NCBI RefSeq assembly: GCF_003987135.1
Contig: NZ_PIPJ01000003.1
Span: 62,001-126,000, forward strand
From: Aliidiomarina iranensis
Lineage (GTDB): Bacteria; Pseudomonadota; Gammaproteobacteria; Enterobacterales; Alteromonadaceae
Length of the DNA stretch: 64,000 nt
Direction: 5' to 3'
The notes beneath the pieces were generated by a model. It saw nothing but the letters and a program-made list of their open reading frames with translations. It was not told where the DNA came from and searched no databases. Below are positions 18,600 through 27,966 of the stretch, in pieces (position 1 is the stretch's first letter; every line of letters starts with the position of its first letter). Made by a program: the position numbers and the translations under genes.

Positions 18600-20471
18600 T
18601 TAGTTGCCTCTTGGTGGCCGCGTTGAACGGCGCCGCTGCGCCTCAAGCAATAAACGATTGCGCAATAGAAGAGCTGGGTCGTCGTCAACCCGGCGAAGAA
18701 GTTGTTCTAACTCTTCCGCTTCTTCGGCCGACATTGCTTCTAATTGTGCGGCACGCGCTTCAGCCTCACTCATCGATTCTTCGTCCGCGCGAGCTTCGGT
18801 TTCAGCGTCAGCATTATCTTGCTCTGAATTTTCACGCTCTTCATTTTCAGCTTGATTTTCGTTATTTTCTTGCTCTGATTGCGCCGATTGATTGCTCTCA
18901 CCGTTTTCGTTGTCATTCTCGTTTTGCTGATTTGCCTCAGAATTCTCTGCATCAGGCTCACCATTTTCGTCGTTGTTACTTTCTTCACCTTCACCACTTT
19001 CATTTTCCGCTTGTTGTTCGAGAAGGGCTTTAACAAGCTCATAATTTTCCCGTGCTTCGGGCCAATCAGGTCGCGCTGTAAGCGCGTCTTCGTAGGCGTT
19101 CAGGGCCGCTGCTAATTCGCCTAACTTCGCTAATGCATTGCCTAAGTTATAGCTTCCCTCGGGAGTATCAACAGCACTATAACTAGCTGCTGCGTTTGCG
19201 TATTCACCGGCTCGGTACCAAGCCATACCTTGTGCCATTGGGCTCTCGTAATTCGCGGCGGCGCTCAGGTAATCTCCAGCTGCAAACGCAGAATCAGCAA
19301 ATTGTTCACGATTCTGAAACGGCAAGCGCCAAGGCGCCATCCGCATTTCTGTAGCGTTAGTGGTCGAGTCACTAGAATCATTATTCTGAGCTCCGGCGCT
19401 GGTATTGCCGCCAGTGTTCGCCTGAGTGGCGTTTTCGCTTTGTTGTGCAACAACTGGCTCAGGTACAACGAACAGAATTAAAACAAAGCTCCACAAAACG
19501 CCTTTGCGCGAGGCGAGCAACACTAAGGGAATAAGCAATAACAATAACCATGGCGCAGCATCATGCCATTGCTCTCCTTGTTCTAGGGATTCGGCAACGT
19601 CGCCTTGATACTGTGAAAAATCAAGCAGCCTCACAACATCACTACTATCAACGGTTGCCATGGTGTAACGGCCACCTGTTTCTGCGCTGATGCGCTCTAA
19701 GTATTCGGGAACTAATCGAGCTAAAATTACGCGGCCTGCGCTATCTCGTAACAATTCACCCTCGGTATCGCGAATTGGCGCACCCTCTGTAGTGCCTGCG
19801 GCTAAGATAGAAACACGGTGGTTATTTTCACGGAAAAAGCGCCGAAGATCCTCCATGTCCCGTTGGTCTATACCACTGGTAAGCCAGAGTATTTCGCCAG
19901 CTGAATAGCCAGCAGCTGTTAACAACCGATCCGCTTCTTGCATGGCAAGGAGTGGATCACGGCCCTGAATGGGCATAATCTCAGGTGTGAGAACTTTTAG
20001 GCTTTGTAAGATCGTTTCAGCATCGCGAGTAAGTGGCGTTACCGTAAATGCATCGCCTGCATAAGCGATTAAACCAAGCTGGCCACTGTTGAATTGATTC
20101 ACGATATCAGTAGCTTTGAAGCTTAAACGGGTAAAGCGATCGGGGTTGGTATCTTGAGCTCTGGTTTGCATACTGGCATCGAGCACGAGCACGGCACCCT
20201 GATCTTGATTAAATAGAGGCACCTCAACACGTTGCCAGCTCGGGCCGGAAAGCGCCAAGATGGTAATTAATAGCCCGGCTGCAAGGGCATAGAACGGCCA
20301 TTTGGGTGTTTTGTTCGCACCGCCTTGTAAAAGTATTTGGCTAAGATGCGGCGCCAGTATATCTTCCCAGTTTCCACGCTTTAAAAAATGAGCACGCAAC
20401 CAAGGTAAAATTAGCAGCCATGGAATAAGCAACCAAAGCCATTCAGGGCGAAGAAAATGAAACTCACTCAT
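18600..20471 (-). CDS. BatB–BatC fusion: VWA domain plus TPR and acidic tail
   Basis: 623 residues. N-terminal membrane segments (WLWLLIPWLLILPWL, FYALAAGLLITILALSG), a von Willebrand A domain about residues 90–300, a second hydrophobic pair (APWLLLLLIPLVLLA, VLWSFVLILFVV), then TPR-like repeats (MAWYRAGEYANAAASYSA, EGSYNLGNALAKLGELAAALNAYEDALTARPD) and a very acidic Glu/Asn/Gln-rich tail of about 110 residues. The MIDAS motif DxSxS reads DASMQ, so metal binding is doubtful. Start at 20471: GGGGGTGA sits about two bases upstream of it, whereas the earlier ATG at 20483 has no ribosome site. It overlaps batA by 8 bases. Confidence 0.88.
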   Translation of the reverse strand: MSEFHFLRPEWLWLLIPWLLILPWLRAHFLKRGNWEDILAPHLSQILLQGGANKTPKWPFYALAAGLLITILALSGPSWQRVEVPLFNQDQGAVLVLDASMQTRAQDTNPDRFTRLSFKATDIVNQFNSGQLGLIAYAGDAFTVTPLTRDAETILQSLKVLTPEIMPIQGRDPLLAMQEADRLLTAAGYSAGEILWLTSGIDQRDMEDLRRFFRENNHRVSILAAGTTEGAPIRDTEGELLRDSAGRVILARLVPEYLERISAETGGRYTMATVDSSDVVRLLDFSQYQGDVAESLEQGEQWHDAAPWLLLLLIPLVLLASRKGVLWSFVLILFVVPEPVVAQQSENATQANTGGNTSAGAQNNDSSDSTTNATEMRMAPWRLPFQNREQFADSAFAAGDYLSAAANYESPMAQGMAWYRAGEYANAAASYSAVDTPEGSYNLGNALAKLGELAAALNAYEDALTARPDWPEARENYELVKALLEQQAENESGEGEESNNDENGEPDAENSEANQQNENDNENGESNQSAQSEQENNENQAENEERENSEQDNADAETEARADEESMSEAEARAAQLEAMSAEEAEELEQLLRRVDDDPALLLRNRLLLEAQRRRSTRPPRGN

Positions 20472-21489
20472 TATCACCCCCATTTATTGTGCGTCGCAGG
20501 GGATTTCTAAATTTATATTGGCCAAAATTTCGTTGTATAAAATACAGAATAGCAAGTAACAGGCCAATACCCAGAGGCCAGTGAACTAGGCTTGTATGTG
20601 GGCGGAAATATTGCTCATCGGCGGCGATGGGTTCGAGTTCATCGATGATGTTATAAATTGCTTCCATTTCACTTTCACTTTTGGCTCGGAAATATTCACC
20701 ACCGGTAGCATTTGCGATGGTTGCTAAAAAGCTTTCATCGAGATCGCTACTTGGATTTATTCGCCTCGCGCCAAATAAACCTTGTACTGTCATTTCTTCA
20801 GCGCCTACGCCAATGGTGTGAATTTTTACATCATGATTTTGCGCTAAGTAAATTGCTTGTTCTGCTGTAATATCACCAGAATTTATCATGCCATCTGTCA
20901 TCATTAAAACCACGCGCTGAGATGTCTCCCGATCTTGAAAATAGCGAATCGAAAGTGCAATGGCATCGCCCAGTGCGGTTCGTTCTCCCGCTAAGCCAAT
21001 GCGGGCCTCTTCGGCCAATTGCGCCACTGATTCTAAATCACTGGATATAGGTACATAAACGTGGGCAGAATCCGCATAGACGATGAGGCCGATGCGATCG
21101 CCTTGGCGGCGGCGGATGAAATCAGCAAGTATTTTGTGCGCGGCTTCTAAACGCGTAGTGCGGCGCCCGTTATAGGTCATATCATCCATTTCCATACTGC
21201 CGGATAAATCCAGGGCAATCATGATTTCGCGCGCCTCGGGATTAACTGGAATGGGCTCGCTCAACCAGCGCGGTTGGGCTATAGCGGTAACAATGGCTAA
21301 CCAAATAAGCATTGGCAGAAGCCATAATCGGCGCTGATTATTGATTTTACCCGCATCGGTGGGCCGCAAAAACTTGGCTTGTGGGAGCCAAAGTGCCGCA
21401 GAAGTATTTTCCGTAGCGGGTAACAACCAACGTGTGAGTAACGGAAGTGGAAGCAGTAAGAACGCCCAAAGCCACAAAAACTCAAACAT
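20464..21489 (-). CDS. batA: BatA von Willebrand A membrane protein
   Basis: 341 residues. Two N-terminal hydrophobic helices (FLWLWAFLLLPLPLLTRWLL and LWLLPMLIWLAIVTAIAQ), a VWA domain with an intact MIDAS (ALDLSGSM around 92–99, later TALGDAI and MMTDGMINSG), and a C-terminal helix (HWPLGIGLLLAILYFIQ). Bat proteins are thought to assemble a membrane VWA complex acted on by the MoxR ATPase. Both ends overlap their neighbours by 8 bases, indicating translational coupling. Confidence 0.93.
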   Translation of the reverse strand: MFEFLWLWAFLLLPLPLLTRWLLPATENTSAALWLPQAKFLRPTDAGKINNQRRLWLLPMLIWLAIVTAIAQPRWLSEPIPVNPEAREIMIALDLSGSMEMDDMTYNGRRTTRLEAAHKILADFIRRRQGDRIGLIVYADSAHVYVPISSDLESVAQLAEEARIGLAGERTALGDAIALSIRYFQDRETSQRVVLMMTDGMINSGDITAEQAIYLAQNHDVKIHTIGVGAEEMTVQGLFGARRINPSSDLDESFLATIANATGGEYFRAKSESEMEAIYNIIDELEPIAADEQYFRPHTSLVHWPLGIGLLLAILYFIQRNFGQYKFRNPLRRTINGGDNE

Positions 21490-21943
21490 GGGGCCTCCGT
21501 TTGGGTAAGCCTAGCCGCAACCAGAGCGTAACTAGGGCTCTGTATTCGGTTATCTGCGCCTCAGAAGCGGGTTGATATATGAGTTCGGCAAAAGGTGCTA
21601 TGCGTTTCGCGAAATCATTACGCTCATGACTTGGCATAGAGTCAATTAGGAAGCGATGCCAATCCGCACCGGCCAAGTGAGCAACTTCACTTTGTGGCCA
21701 AACTTGTAACGCTGCGCGCTTAGCTAAGCTACTAAGTTCGGTTAAAGTCATTGGCTTGTTAGCCAACTCCTTTAATGCCGCCAAATAGATTCGTTGTTTT
21801 TGTTGCCTTTGGTAAAGTAGGTAGGTAACGCCAATAACAAAAGCCACAACTACAAACGCGAGCAGCCAATAACCCCAGGGAAGAGGCCACCAATGCGCAC
21901 TTTCGGCGGGTACAATATCATTTAAATCGGCAAGAGCGTCCAT
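21482..21943 (-). CDS. DUF4381 membrane protein of the Bat operon
   Basis: 153 residues. One transmembrane helix (YWLLAFVVVAFVIGVTYLLY, about 25–45) after a proline/tryptophan-rich start (HWWPLPWGYW), then a basic cytosolic domain ending in RLGLPKRRPHV. This is the DUF4381 pattern found between DUF58 and batA in many gammaproteobacteria; the function is unknown. Its start overlaps the DUF58 stop as TAATG. Confidence 0.85.
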   Translation of the reverse strand: MDALADLNDIVPAESAHWWPLPWGYWLLAFVVVAFVIGVTYLLYQRQQKQRIYLAALKELANKPMTLTELSSLAKRAALQVWPQSEVAHLAGADWHRFLIDSMPSHERNDFAKRIAPFAELIYQPASEAQITEYRALVTLWLRLGLPKRRPHV

Positions 21944-23073
21944 TACTTCCTACCTCGGTGAATCCATTGATCATGAGCAGGTAGCCCTGCCGAAATCGGC
22001 ACAACCCGCACACCAGCTCGGCGCAAACCTTCTGCTCGCACCTGTAACCATTGTTTAGCTTGTTCTTGCCATTTTCGATGAAACTCTGGATTGGAAATGA
22101 ACAGCCGATGGGTTTCTTTACCATCATAAATATCAATATCGCGAAAAGCGCTTTGTGGTAACTGCTCCTCGAAAGGATCGGTAATCATCACTGCGGTTAC
22201 CGTATGATGTTTGTGTAAGCTTTGTAATAGCTTTATGGTTTCTGCATTGAGCTCACTAAAATCACTAATCAATACAATATCAGCTCCCGGCCGACAGAGT
22301 TTTAATAGTCGGCGCAACTGCTGTGCTAAGTTTTGTGCGGCTTCGGGGCTATTCGTTGGCTCTGATGTTTGTTTCTTGTTTGTAGTGTTACCCTGAACAG
22401 GTTGGCTTTTTGCTGATTTACTCACGGTGCCGTGAGCCGTAATATCTTTACCAGCAGTGCCTTTGCCTGCCGTGGCTTTGTTAAAACCCGGGGCTGTTGT
22501 TGGATGCAAGGCAATGAGTTGCTTTAAAAATAATAATGCACCGTGTTGCCGGCCCTGAGGCTTAATTTCGCTGTGTTCAGCATTGTTATAAATCAAACCG
22601 CCCACGCGATCACCGCGCTGTATAGTATGCCAGGCAATACCAGCGGCAACATGAGCGGCTTGTAGCGATTTCAAAAGAAGCTGTGAGCCGAACCACATGC
22701 TATTGCTAAAATCGACACATAGAAACACCGGGCGCTCTTTTTCTTCCCGAAATAGTTTTGTATGCGTTTGCCCGGTTCGAGCTGTAACTCGCCAATCAAT
22801 TGCACGCACATCATCGCCCGCCTGATAGTGGCGCACTTCATCAAACTCCATCCCACGGCCCCGTGTTTTACTTAATCGCAAGCCCGATTGTGATGATGAA
22901 CCACTAGCTTTGGGTACCGGTAAGGCCAGAGGTTGATAGCGATATTTCAGTAATTCAGCCATTTCCGGATAAACCCCATTGCTGTGCGCTTGGGTTAACC
23001 ATTCGGAGAGCTCTTTAGTGCTTGGGTTAGTGCTCGTGAAATCTTTAATCACAGCTGTTGCTGATTTTGGCAT
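21943..23073 (-). CDS. DUF58 protein of the MoxR/Bat operon
   Basis: 376 residues from ATG 23073, which has AAGGTGG six bases upstream. The DUF58 core is plain: GRGMEFDEVRHYQAGDDVRAIDWR, split here as GMEFDEVRHYQAGDD and IDWRVTAR, then FREEKERPVFLCVDFSNSMWFG, a degenerate VWA-like strand. A Thr/Lys/Gly-rich insert of about 50 residues (near 190–240) separates this from the C-terminal half (PGADIVLISDFSEL). Works with MoxR in an uncharacterised complex-assembly role. No transmembrane segment is seen. Confidence 0.9.
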   Translation of the reverse strand: MPKSATAVIKDFTSTNPSTKELSEWLTQAHSNGVYPEMAELLKYRYQPLALPVPKASGSSSQSGLRLSKTRGRGMEFDEVRHYQAGDDVRAIDWRVTARTGQTHTKLFREEKERPVFLCVDFSNSMWFGSQLLLKSLQAAHVAAGIAWHTIQRGDRVGGLIYNNAEHSEIKPQGRQHGALLFLKQLIALHPTTAPGFNKATAGKGTAGKDITAHGTVSKSAKSQPVQGNTTNKKQTSEPTNSPEAAQNLAQQLRRLLKLCRPGADIVLISDFSELNAETIKLLQSLHKHHTVTAVMITDPFEEQLPQSAFRDIDIYDGKETHRLFISNPEFHRKWQEQAKQWLQVRAEGLRRAGVRVVPISAGLPAHDQWIHRGRK

Positions 23074-23103
23074 TAACGTCCACCTTGAAATTGAGATTAA
23101 CAC

Positions 23104-24063
23104 CTAAGGTGCAGGCACGAGTTCAAGAATTCGGTTAATAACTTCATCCCTACTAATTCCTTCAGCCTCAGCTTCATAGCTCAGAATTATGCGGTGGCGA
23201 AGAACGTTATGTAGCAGGGCGGCGGCATCGTCGGGAGTAACGAAATCACGGCCATCAAGCCAAGCCCGCGCACGGCAACTGCGATCGAGAGCAATAGTAG
23301 CTCGTGGGCTAGCGCCTATAGCTAGCCACGTAGCAAGCTCTGCATCATAGAGTTGCGGTTGCCGTGTAGCCATAATTAACGCAACTAAATAACGTTCAAC
23401 GGCATCATCCATATGCAAAGTCAGCAATTCCTTTCGAGCCGCGAAAATAGCTTCTTGCGTAAGTGGTTCGGCCGAGGTGCTTGTACCCTGAATACGTTCA
23501 TTTCGGGTTAACCGTAAGATTTTCTGTTCAGTTTCTGCATCCGGGTAATCAAGGCTTAAGTGTAGGAGAAACCGATCAAGCTGAGCCTCTGGCAGTGGAT
23601 ACGTACCTTCTTGTTCTAGGGGGTTCTGAGTAGCCATTACGGTATAAAGAGCAGGGAGCGGGTAGGTGGTGCTACCAACACTGATTTGCCGTTCCGACAT
23701 CGCTTCTAATAGCGCACTTTGCACTTTGGCAGGTGCACGGTTAATTTCATCAGCTAAAATAAGGTTGTGGAACAAGGGGCCTTGCTGAAATATGAATTCA
23801 CCACTTTCGGGCCGATAAATATCGGTACCGGTTAAATCCGCAGGAAGTAAATCTGGGGTAAACTGAATGCGTTGGAAATCCGCTTCGATACCATTTGCTA
23901 ATGCTTGAACTGCACGTGTTTTAGCCAGACCGGGAGGGCCTTCAACTAAGAGGTGGCCATCGGCCAAAATAGCAATTAATAGATGCTCAGTTAGTGTGGG
24001 TTGGCCCAGTACTTGGGTTTCGAGATACGATTGTAACTGCTTAAATGCAACCACTGCTGTCAT
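23104..24063 (-). CDS. MoxR-family AAA+ ATPase
   Basis: 319 residues. Walker A EGPPGLAKT (about 41–49), Walker B LILADEINRAPAKVQSALLE, sensor region MATQNPLEQEGTYPLPEAQLDRF, and the lid end (ASPRATIALDRSCRARAWL). MoxR ATPases act as chaperones for VWA-containing partners, here BatA and BatB. First gene of the operon; its start is 123 bases from the divergent fadI, so the two share a regulatory region. Confidence 0.95.
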   Translation of the reverse strand: MTAVVAFKQLQSYLETQVLGQPTLTEHLLIAILADGHLLVEGPPGLAKTRAVQALANGIEADFQRIQFTPDLLPADLTGTDIYRPESGEFIFQQGPLFHNLILADEINRAPAKVQSALLEAMSERQISVGSTTYPLPALYTVMATQNPLEQEGTYPLPEAQLDRFLLHLSLDYPDAETEQKILRLTRNERIQGTSTSAEPLTQEAIFAARKELLTLHMDDAVERYLVALIMATRQPQLYDAELATWLAIGASPRATIALDRSCRARAWLDGRDFVTPDDAAALLHNVLRHRIILSYEAEAEGISRDEVINRILELVPAP

Positions 24064-24155
24064 AACACCCTCATTTATTTCTAACGTGCGAAATGCTTAT
24101 CTTACGTCTATGGTTTTATTTTTCTACATTTGTAAGTAGAATCATGGGATAAATT

Positions 24156-24168
24156 GTGGTCAGACCAC
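24156..24168. promoter_or_regulatory. FadR-type operator upstream of fadI
   Basis: GTGGTC-A-GACCAC is a perfect palindrome containing the full core TGGTCNGACCA of the E. coli FadR consensus, flanked by A/T. It ends 18 bases before the fadI ATG, where binding would block transcription or early elongation. A second inverted repeat, TTCTAC/GTAGAA (24122–24141), lies just upstream and may belong to the promoter region. Confidence 0.65.
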
Positions 24169-24186
24169 TAATTACAGGGGTAATCT

Positions 24187-25500
24187 ATGTCATCTTCACA
24201 ACAAAACTTACGCACTGCGAAGGGCGATCGTATCGCTATCGTAGCGGGTTTACGAACGCCATTTGCAAAACAAGCAAGCTTCTTCCATGGCGTACCAGCG
24301 CTTGATATGGGCGCTATGGTGGTACAAGAACTGATTCAACGGACGAACCTCGATCCAAGTTTGGTTGAGCAGCTTGTATACGGCCAAGTTGTACAGATGC
24401 CTGAGGCCCCAAATATCGCACGGGAGATTGTGCTAGCAACGAGCCTGCCCGTCAATACCGATGCGTACAGTGTAAGCCGCGCCTGCGCTACTAGTTTTCA
24501 ATCTGCGGTGAATATCGCTGAAACTATGCTAGCAGGGAATATTTCGGTGGGTATCGCCGGTGGCGCAGATTCCTCCTCAGTTTTACCTATAGGCGTTTCT
24601 AAAACTCTGGCGCGTGCACTAGTTGATTTAAATAAAGCAAGAAGCCTTGGTCAGCGTTTGAATATATTGAAACGCTTGCGGTTAAAACATTTGTTGCCCG
24701 TACCACCCGCGGTAGCTGAGTATTCAACAGGGTTAAGTATGGGGCAAACCGCTGAGCAAATGGCGAAAACTCACGGTATTAGCCGAGAAGACCAAGATAA
24801 ATTAGCGCATCGCTCACATCAGCTGGCTCACGAGGCTTGGGAGTCGGGCAAGCTGGCAGAAGAAGTGATGGTTACTCACAGTGCACCTTATAAAGAATTC
24901 TTAGAGCGTGATAATAATATTCGCGCAAACTCCGATGTAGCCAGCTACGCCAAACTTCGGCCAGTATTTGACCGAAAGCATGGCACTGTTACCGCAGCTA
25001 ATGCCACACCATTAACAGATGGGGCTTCTGCGGTACTTATGATGACAGAGAGCCGAGCGAAAGAACTAGGCTATAAGCCGCTGGGTTACATTCGTAGCTA
25101 TGCGTTTGCGGCTATCGATGTATACGAAGATATGTTGATGGGGCCCTCGTATGCTACGCCGCTGGCGCTAGATCGTGCCGGCATGGTGCTGAGCGACCTT
25201 GATATTATCGATATGCATGAGGCATTTGCAGCACAAACGCTGGCCAATATGAAAATGTTTGCCAGTAAGAAGTTTGCTGAAGAAAAGTTAAATCGGAGCA
25301 CCGCGATTGGCGAAATTGATGAATCGAAATTCAATGTTCTGGGCGGTTCATTAGCCTATGGTCACCCTTTCGCGGCAACCGGAACGCGAATGCTTACCCA
25401 AGTATTACATGAACTTAACCGCCGCGGTGGCGGAACTGCTTTAACCACAGCCTGTGCGGCCGGTGGCCTGGGTGCAGCAGTAATCGTGGAGACAGAATAA
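24187..25500 (+). CDS. fadI: FadI 3-ketoacyl-CoA thiolase
   Basis: 437 residues. It catalyses the last step of fatty-acid beta-oxidation, splitting 3-ketoacyl-CoA with CoA to acetyl-CoA and a shortened acyl-CoA. Catalytic Cys is in [13 protein letters not shown], His in [14 protein letters not shown] and the second Cys in [13 protein letters not shown]. The length and the 330-residue spacing between catalytic residues match FadI rather than FadA. The stop overlaps the fadJ ATG by one base, so the two subunits are translationally coupled. AGGGG stands six bases before the ATG. Confidence 0.95.
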   Translation: MSSSQQNLRTAKGDRIAIVAGLRTPFAKQASFFHGVPALDMGAMVVQELIQRTNLDPSLVEQLVYGQVVQMPEAPNIAREIVLATSLPVNTDAYSVSRACATSFQSAVNIAETMLAGNISVGIAGGADSSSVLPIGVSKTLARALVDLNKARSLGQRLNILKRLRLKHLLPVPPAVAEYSTGLSMGQTAEQMAKTHGISREDQDKLAHRSHQLAHEAWESGKLAEEVMVTHSAPYKEFLERDNNIRANSDVASYAKLRPVFDRKHGTVTAANATPLTDGASAVLMMTESRAKELGYKPLGYIRSYAFAAIDVYEDMLMGPSYATPLALDRAGMVLSDLDIIDMHEAFAAQTLANMKMFASKKFAEEKLNRSTAIGEIDESKFNVLGGSLAYGHPFAATGTRMLTQVLHELNRRGGGTALTTACAAGGLGAAVIVETE

Positions 25501-27629
25501 TGGAACAGAATCAAAAAAGTGCATTTACTTTAGATATTCGCGACAACGGCATTGGCGTGATCACTATTGACGTGCCCGGTGAGAGCATGAATACGCTGAA
25601 ATCAACTTTTGCAGATGAAGTTGCTGAGTTGATGGAAAACATTGAGAGCAATCGTGAATTAAAAGGGCTAGTGTTTATCAGTGGTAAGCCAAATTCGTTC
25701 GTTGCAGGCGCTGATATTCGAATGATAAATGATTGTGAAACGGCGGCAGATGCCGAGAGTTTGGCGCGCCAAGGGCAAGCCTTGTTTGATCGCATGGAAG
25801 CATTGAAGATTCCAGTAGTTGCTGCGATCCACGGTCCAGCTCTAGGCGGTGGGCTTGAACTCGCTTTGGCGTGCCATGTGCGAGTTGTTTCTGATTCTGC
25901 GAAAACAGTGCTTGGGCTCCCAGAGGTGCAACTCGGCTTATTGCCTGGCTCTGGCGGAACACAACGGTTACCGCGATTAGTGGGAGTGCAGCAAGCCCTA
26001 ACCCTAATGTTAACCGGTAAACAATTACGGGCAAAGCAAGCCTTAAAAATGGGCTTAGCCGATGAGATAGTGCCGGAAAGTATTCTGCTAGATGCGGCCA
26101 TTGCTCGGGCCCTGAAAGGGAAGCCAAAAGCTAAAAAGCCGAAGTTAAATTTAGTTGGCAAGGTACTAGAAGGGCCACTGAGCTCTGTTCTTTATAAGAA
26201 AGCGCGAGAACAAGCTCAGAAGAAAGCCCATGGTAATTATCCGGCGATTGATAAAATTATCGATACCGTTGCCCATGGCATGAACAAGGGAATGCAAGCC
26301 GGCCTTGCCTATGAAGCCAAGCAGTTTGGCGAACTAGCGATGAGTAATGTTTCTTATCAGCTGCGGAATATATTTTTCGCCACAACAGAGATTAAAAAGG
26401 AAACCGGTGCTGAGGGTACAAAACCTGAGAAAGTGAAGAAAGCAGGCGTACTCGGCGGCGGTTTGATGGGAGGCGGTATCGCCCATGTTTCTATCAGCAA
26501 AGCTAAGGTGCCTGTTCGATTAAAGGATATTAATCAGGAAGGTATAAAAAATGCGTTGGCGTATCACCATAAGTTGCTTTTACCGAAGGTAAAACGGAAG
26601 ATTTTGCGGCCTACGGATTTACAACAGCAAATGCTCATGCTTACCGGCTCGGTGGATTACAGTGGCTTTAAAGATACTGATATCGTAATTGAAGCGGTAT
26701 TTGAAGATCTCGATTTAAAGCAAAAAATGGTAGCTGATATTGAGAGTAATGCGGCTGAACACACTATTTTCGCAACCAATACTTCGAGCTTACCGATTAC
26801 GCAAATTGCCGCCAAAGCAGCGCGTCCTGAGCAAGTTATTGGTTTGCATTATTTTTCGCCAGTGGAGAAAATGCCACTTGCGGAAATCATTACCCATGAA
26901 GGCACCTCAGAGCAAACAATAGCAACCACAGTTGAGTTTGCAAAACGCCAAGGTAAAACGCCTGTAGTGGTTAAAGATGGGGCTGGTTTTTACGTAAACC
27001 GCATTTTAGCGCCCTACATGAACGAGGCGGCACGCTTACTATTAGCGGGTGAGCCTATTGAAGTACTCGATAAAACCTTTGTGAAATTTGGTTTTCCGGT
27101 GGGGCCTATCACCTTACTCGATGAGGTAGGTATTGATGTTGCTGGGAAGGTAGCGCCAATCTTAACGGATGCCTTGGGTGAACGTTTCCGTGCTCCGAAT
27201 GCGTTTAGTAAGCTGCTTGATGATGGCCGTAAAGGGCGCAAGAGTAAAAAGGGTTTTTACCTGTATGATGGTAAAAAGAAAGGTAAAAACGTAGATAGTT
27301 CAGTGTATCAAGTGGTAGGTATTACCCCCGCAGCAAAGCTTGCTAGCGATGAAATGATCGAACGTTGTGTGCTGGCGATGTTGAATGAAGCCGCATGGTG
27401 TTTACAGGACAACATTATTCGCTCGCCCCGCGATGGTGATATCGGTGCTATTTTCGGTATTGGCTTCCCGCCGTTCCGAGGTGGCCCATTCCGTTACATG
27501 GATAGCCTAGGTATCGAAAATTTGGTGGCGCGTTTACAGCATTATCAAGAGAAAGAAGGTGATCGCTTTAAACCTTGTGATCTGTTGTTAGAAATGGCTG
27601 CGGAGAAGCAAACGTTTTATCGTAAATAA
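25500..27629 (+). CDS. fadJ: FadJ multifunctional beta-oxidation subunit
   Basis: 709 residues, partner of FadI. The N-terminal crotonase domain (about 1–190: [45 protein letters not shown]) hydrates enoyl-CoA. The following 3-hydroxyacyl-CoA dehydrogenase domain ([16 protein letters not shown] Rossmann start, [35 protein letters not shown]) oxidises the product. The C-terminal repeat ends in [15 protein letters not shown]. All catalytic regions are present. No terminator is obvious in the 139 bases downstream. Confidence 0.95.
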   Translation: MEQNQKSAFTLDIRDNGIGVITIDVPGESMNTLKSTFADEVAELMENIESNRELKGLVFISGKPNSFVAGADIRMINDCETAADAESLARQGQALFDRMEALKIPVVAAIHGPALGGGLELALACHVRVVSDSAKTVLGLPEVQLGLLPGSGGTQRLPRLVGVQQALTLMLTGKQLRAKQALKMGLADEIVPESILLDAAIARALKGKPKAKKPKLNLVGKVLEGPLSSVLYKKAREQAQKKAHGNYPAIDKIIDTVAHGMNKGMQAGLAYEAKQFGELAMSNVSYQLRNIFFATTEIKKETGAEGTKPEKVKKAGVLGGGLMGGGIAHVSISKAKVPVRLKDINQEGIKNALAYHHKLLLPKVKRKILRPTDLQQQMLMLTGSVDYSGFKDTDIVIEAVFEDLDLKQKMVADIESNAAEHTIFATNTSSLPITQIAAKAARPEQVIGLHYFSPVEKMPLAEIITHEGTSEQTIATTVEFAKRQGKTPVVVKDGAGFYVNRILAPYMNEAARLLLAGEPIEVLDKTFVKFGFPVGPITLLDEVGIDVAGKVAPILTDALGERFRAPNAFSKLLDDGRKGRKSKKGFYLYDGKKKGKNVDSSVYQVVGITPAAKLASDEMIERCVLAMLNEAAWCLQDNIIRSPRDGDIGAIFGIGFPPFRGGPFRYMDSLGIENLVARLQHYQEKEGDRFKPCDLLLEMAAEKQTFYRK

Positions 27630-27768
27630 TAGATATCGCCATCAATACCTCAAAATGTTTGTTTGCTGTTAGTAGGGGTGTTGGTGGCATAACACCTGTG
27701 TAAATGCAGGAGTTAGGTGTTTGCTGTATCATTAAGATGTGGTTTTCGAGAAATAAGGAGAATAGTTC

Positions 27769-27966
27769 ATGCTATTTTTTCTGCTCCTAGCTTTTATTTC
27801 CGCCGGATTCTATTACGTTCAAGCTTGGCAGCACGCTATGGGGCCACGGCGCTGGGCGCTTTTAGGTTTAATGTTCGGGCCTTTTATTTTACCAATGTTC
27901 CGCACACATAAACGCATGCGCCGCTTGCAAGCTCAAGGGCGAACTGCAGTTTTCTTCAAAGCTTAA
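27769..27966 (+). CDS. Small membrane protein, unknown function
   Basis: 65 residues with ATAAGGAGAATAG, a strong ribosome site, before the ATG. Two hydrophobic segments (LFFLLLAFISAGFYYV and WALLGLMFGPFILPMF) flank a polar turn, and the tail is basic (RTHKRMRRLQAQGR), predicting a two-pass membrane protein with cytosolic ends. It overlaps the stop of the convergent M16 peptidase gene by 4 bases. I do not recognise the family. Being short, it would be easy to miss, but the ribosome site and clean topology argue that it is real. Confidence 0.68.
   Translation: MLFFLLLAFISAGFYYVQAWQHAMGPRRWALLGLMFGPFILPMFRTHKRMRRLQAQGRTAVFFKA

Noticed and set aside
18480-18600. batD start at 18600, overlapping the batB/C stop as TAATG
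   Set aside because: It would place 40 unlike residues ahead of an obvious signal peptide starting at 18480.
18593-19115. Plus-strand open frames opposite the BatB/C acidic tail
   Set aside because: They are mirror products of the repetitive Glu/Asn codons; no ribosome site or plausible protein.
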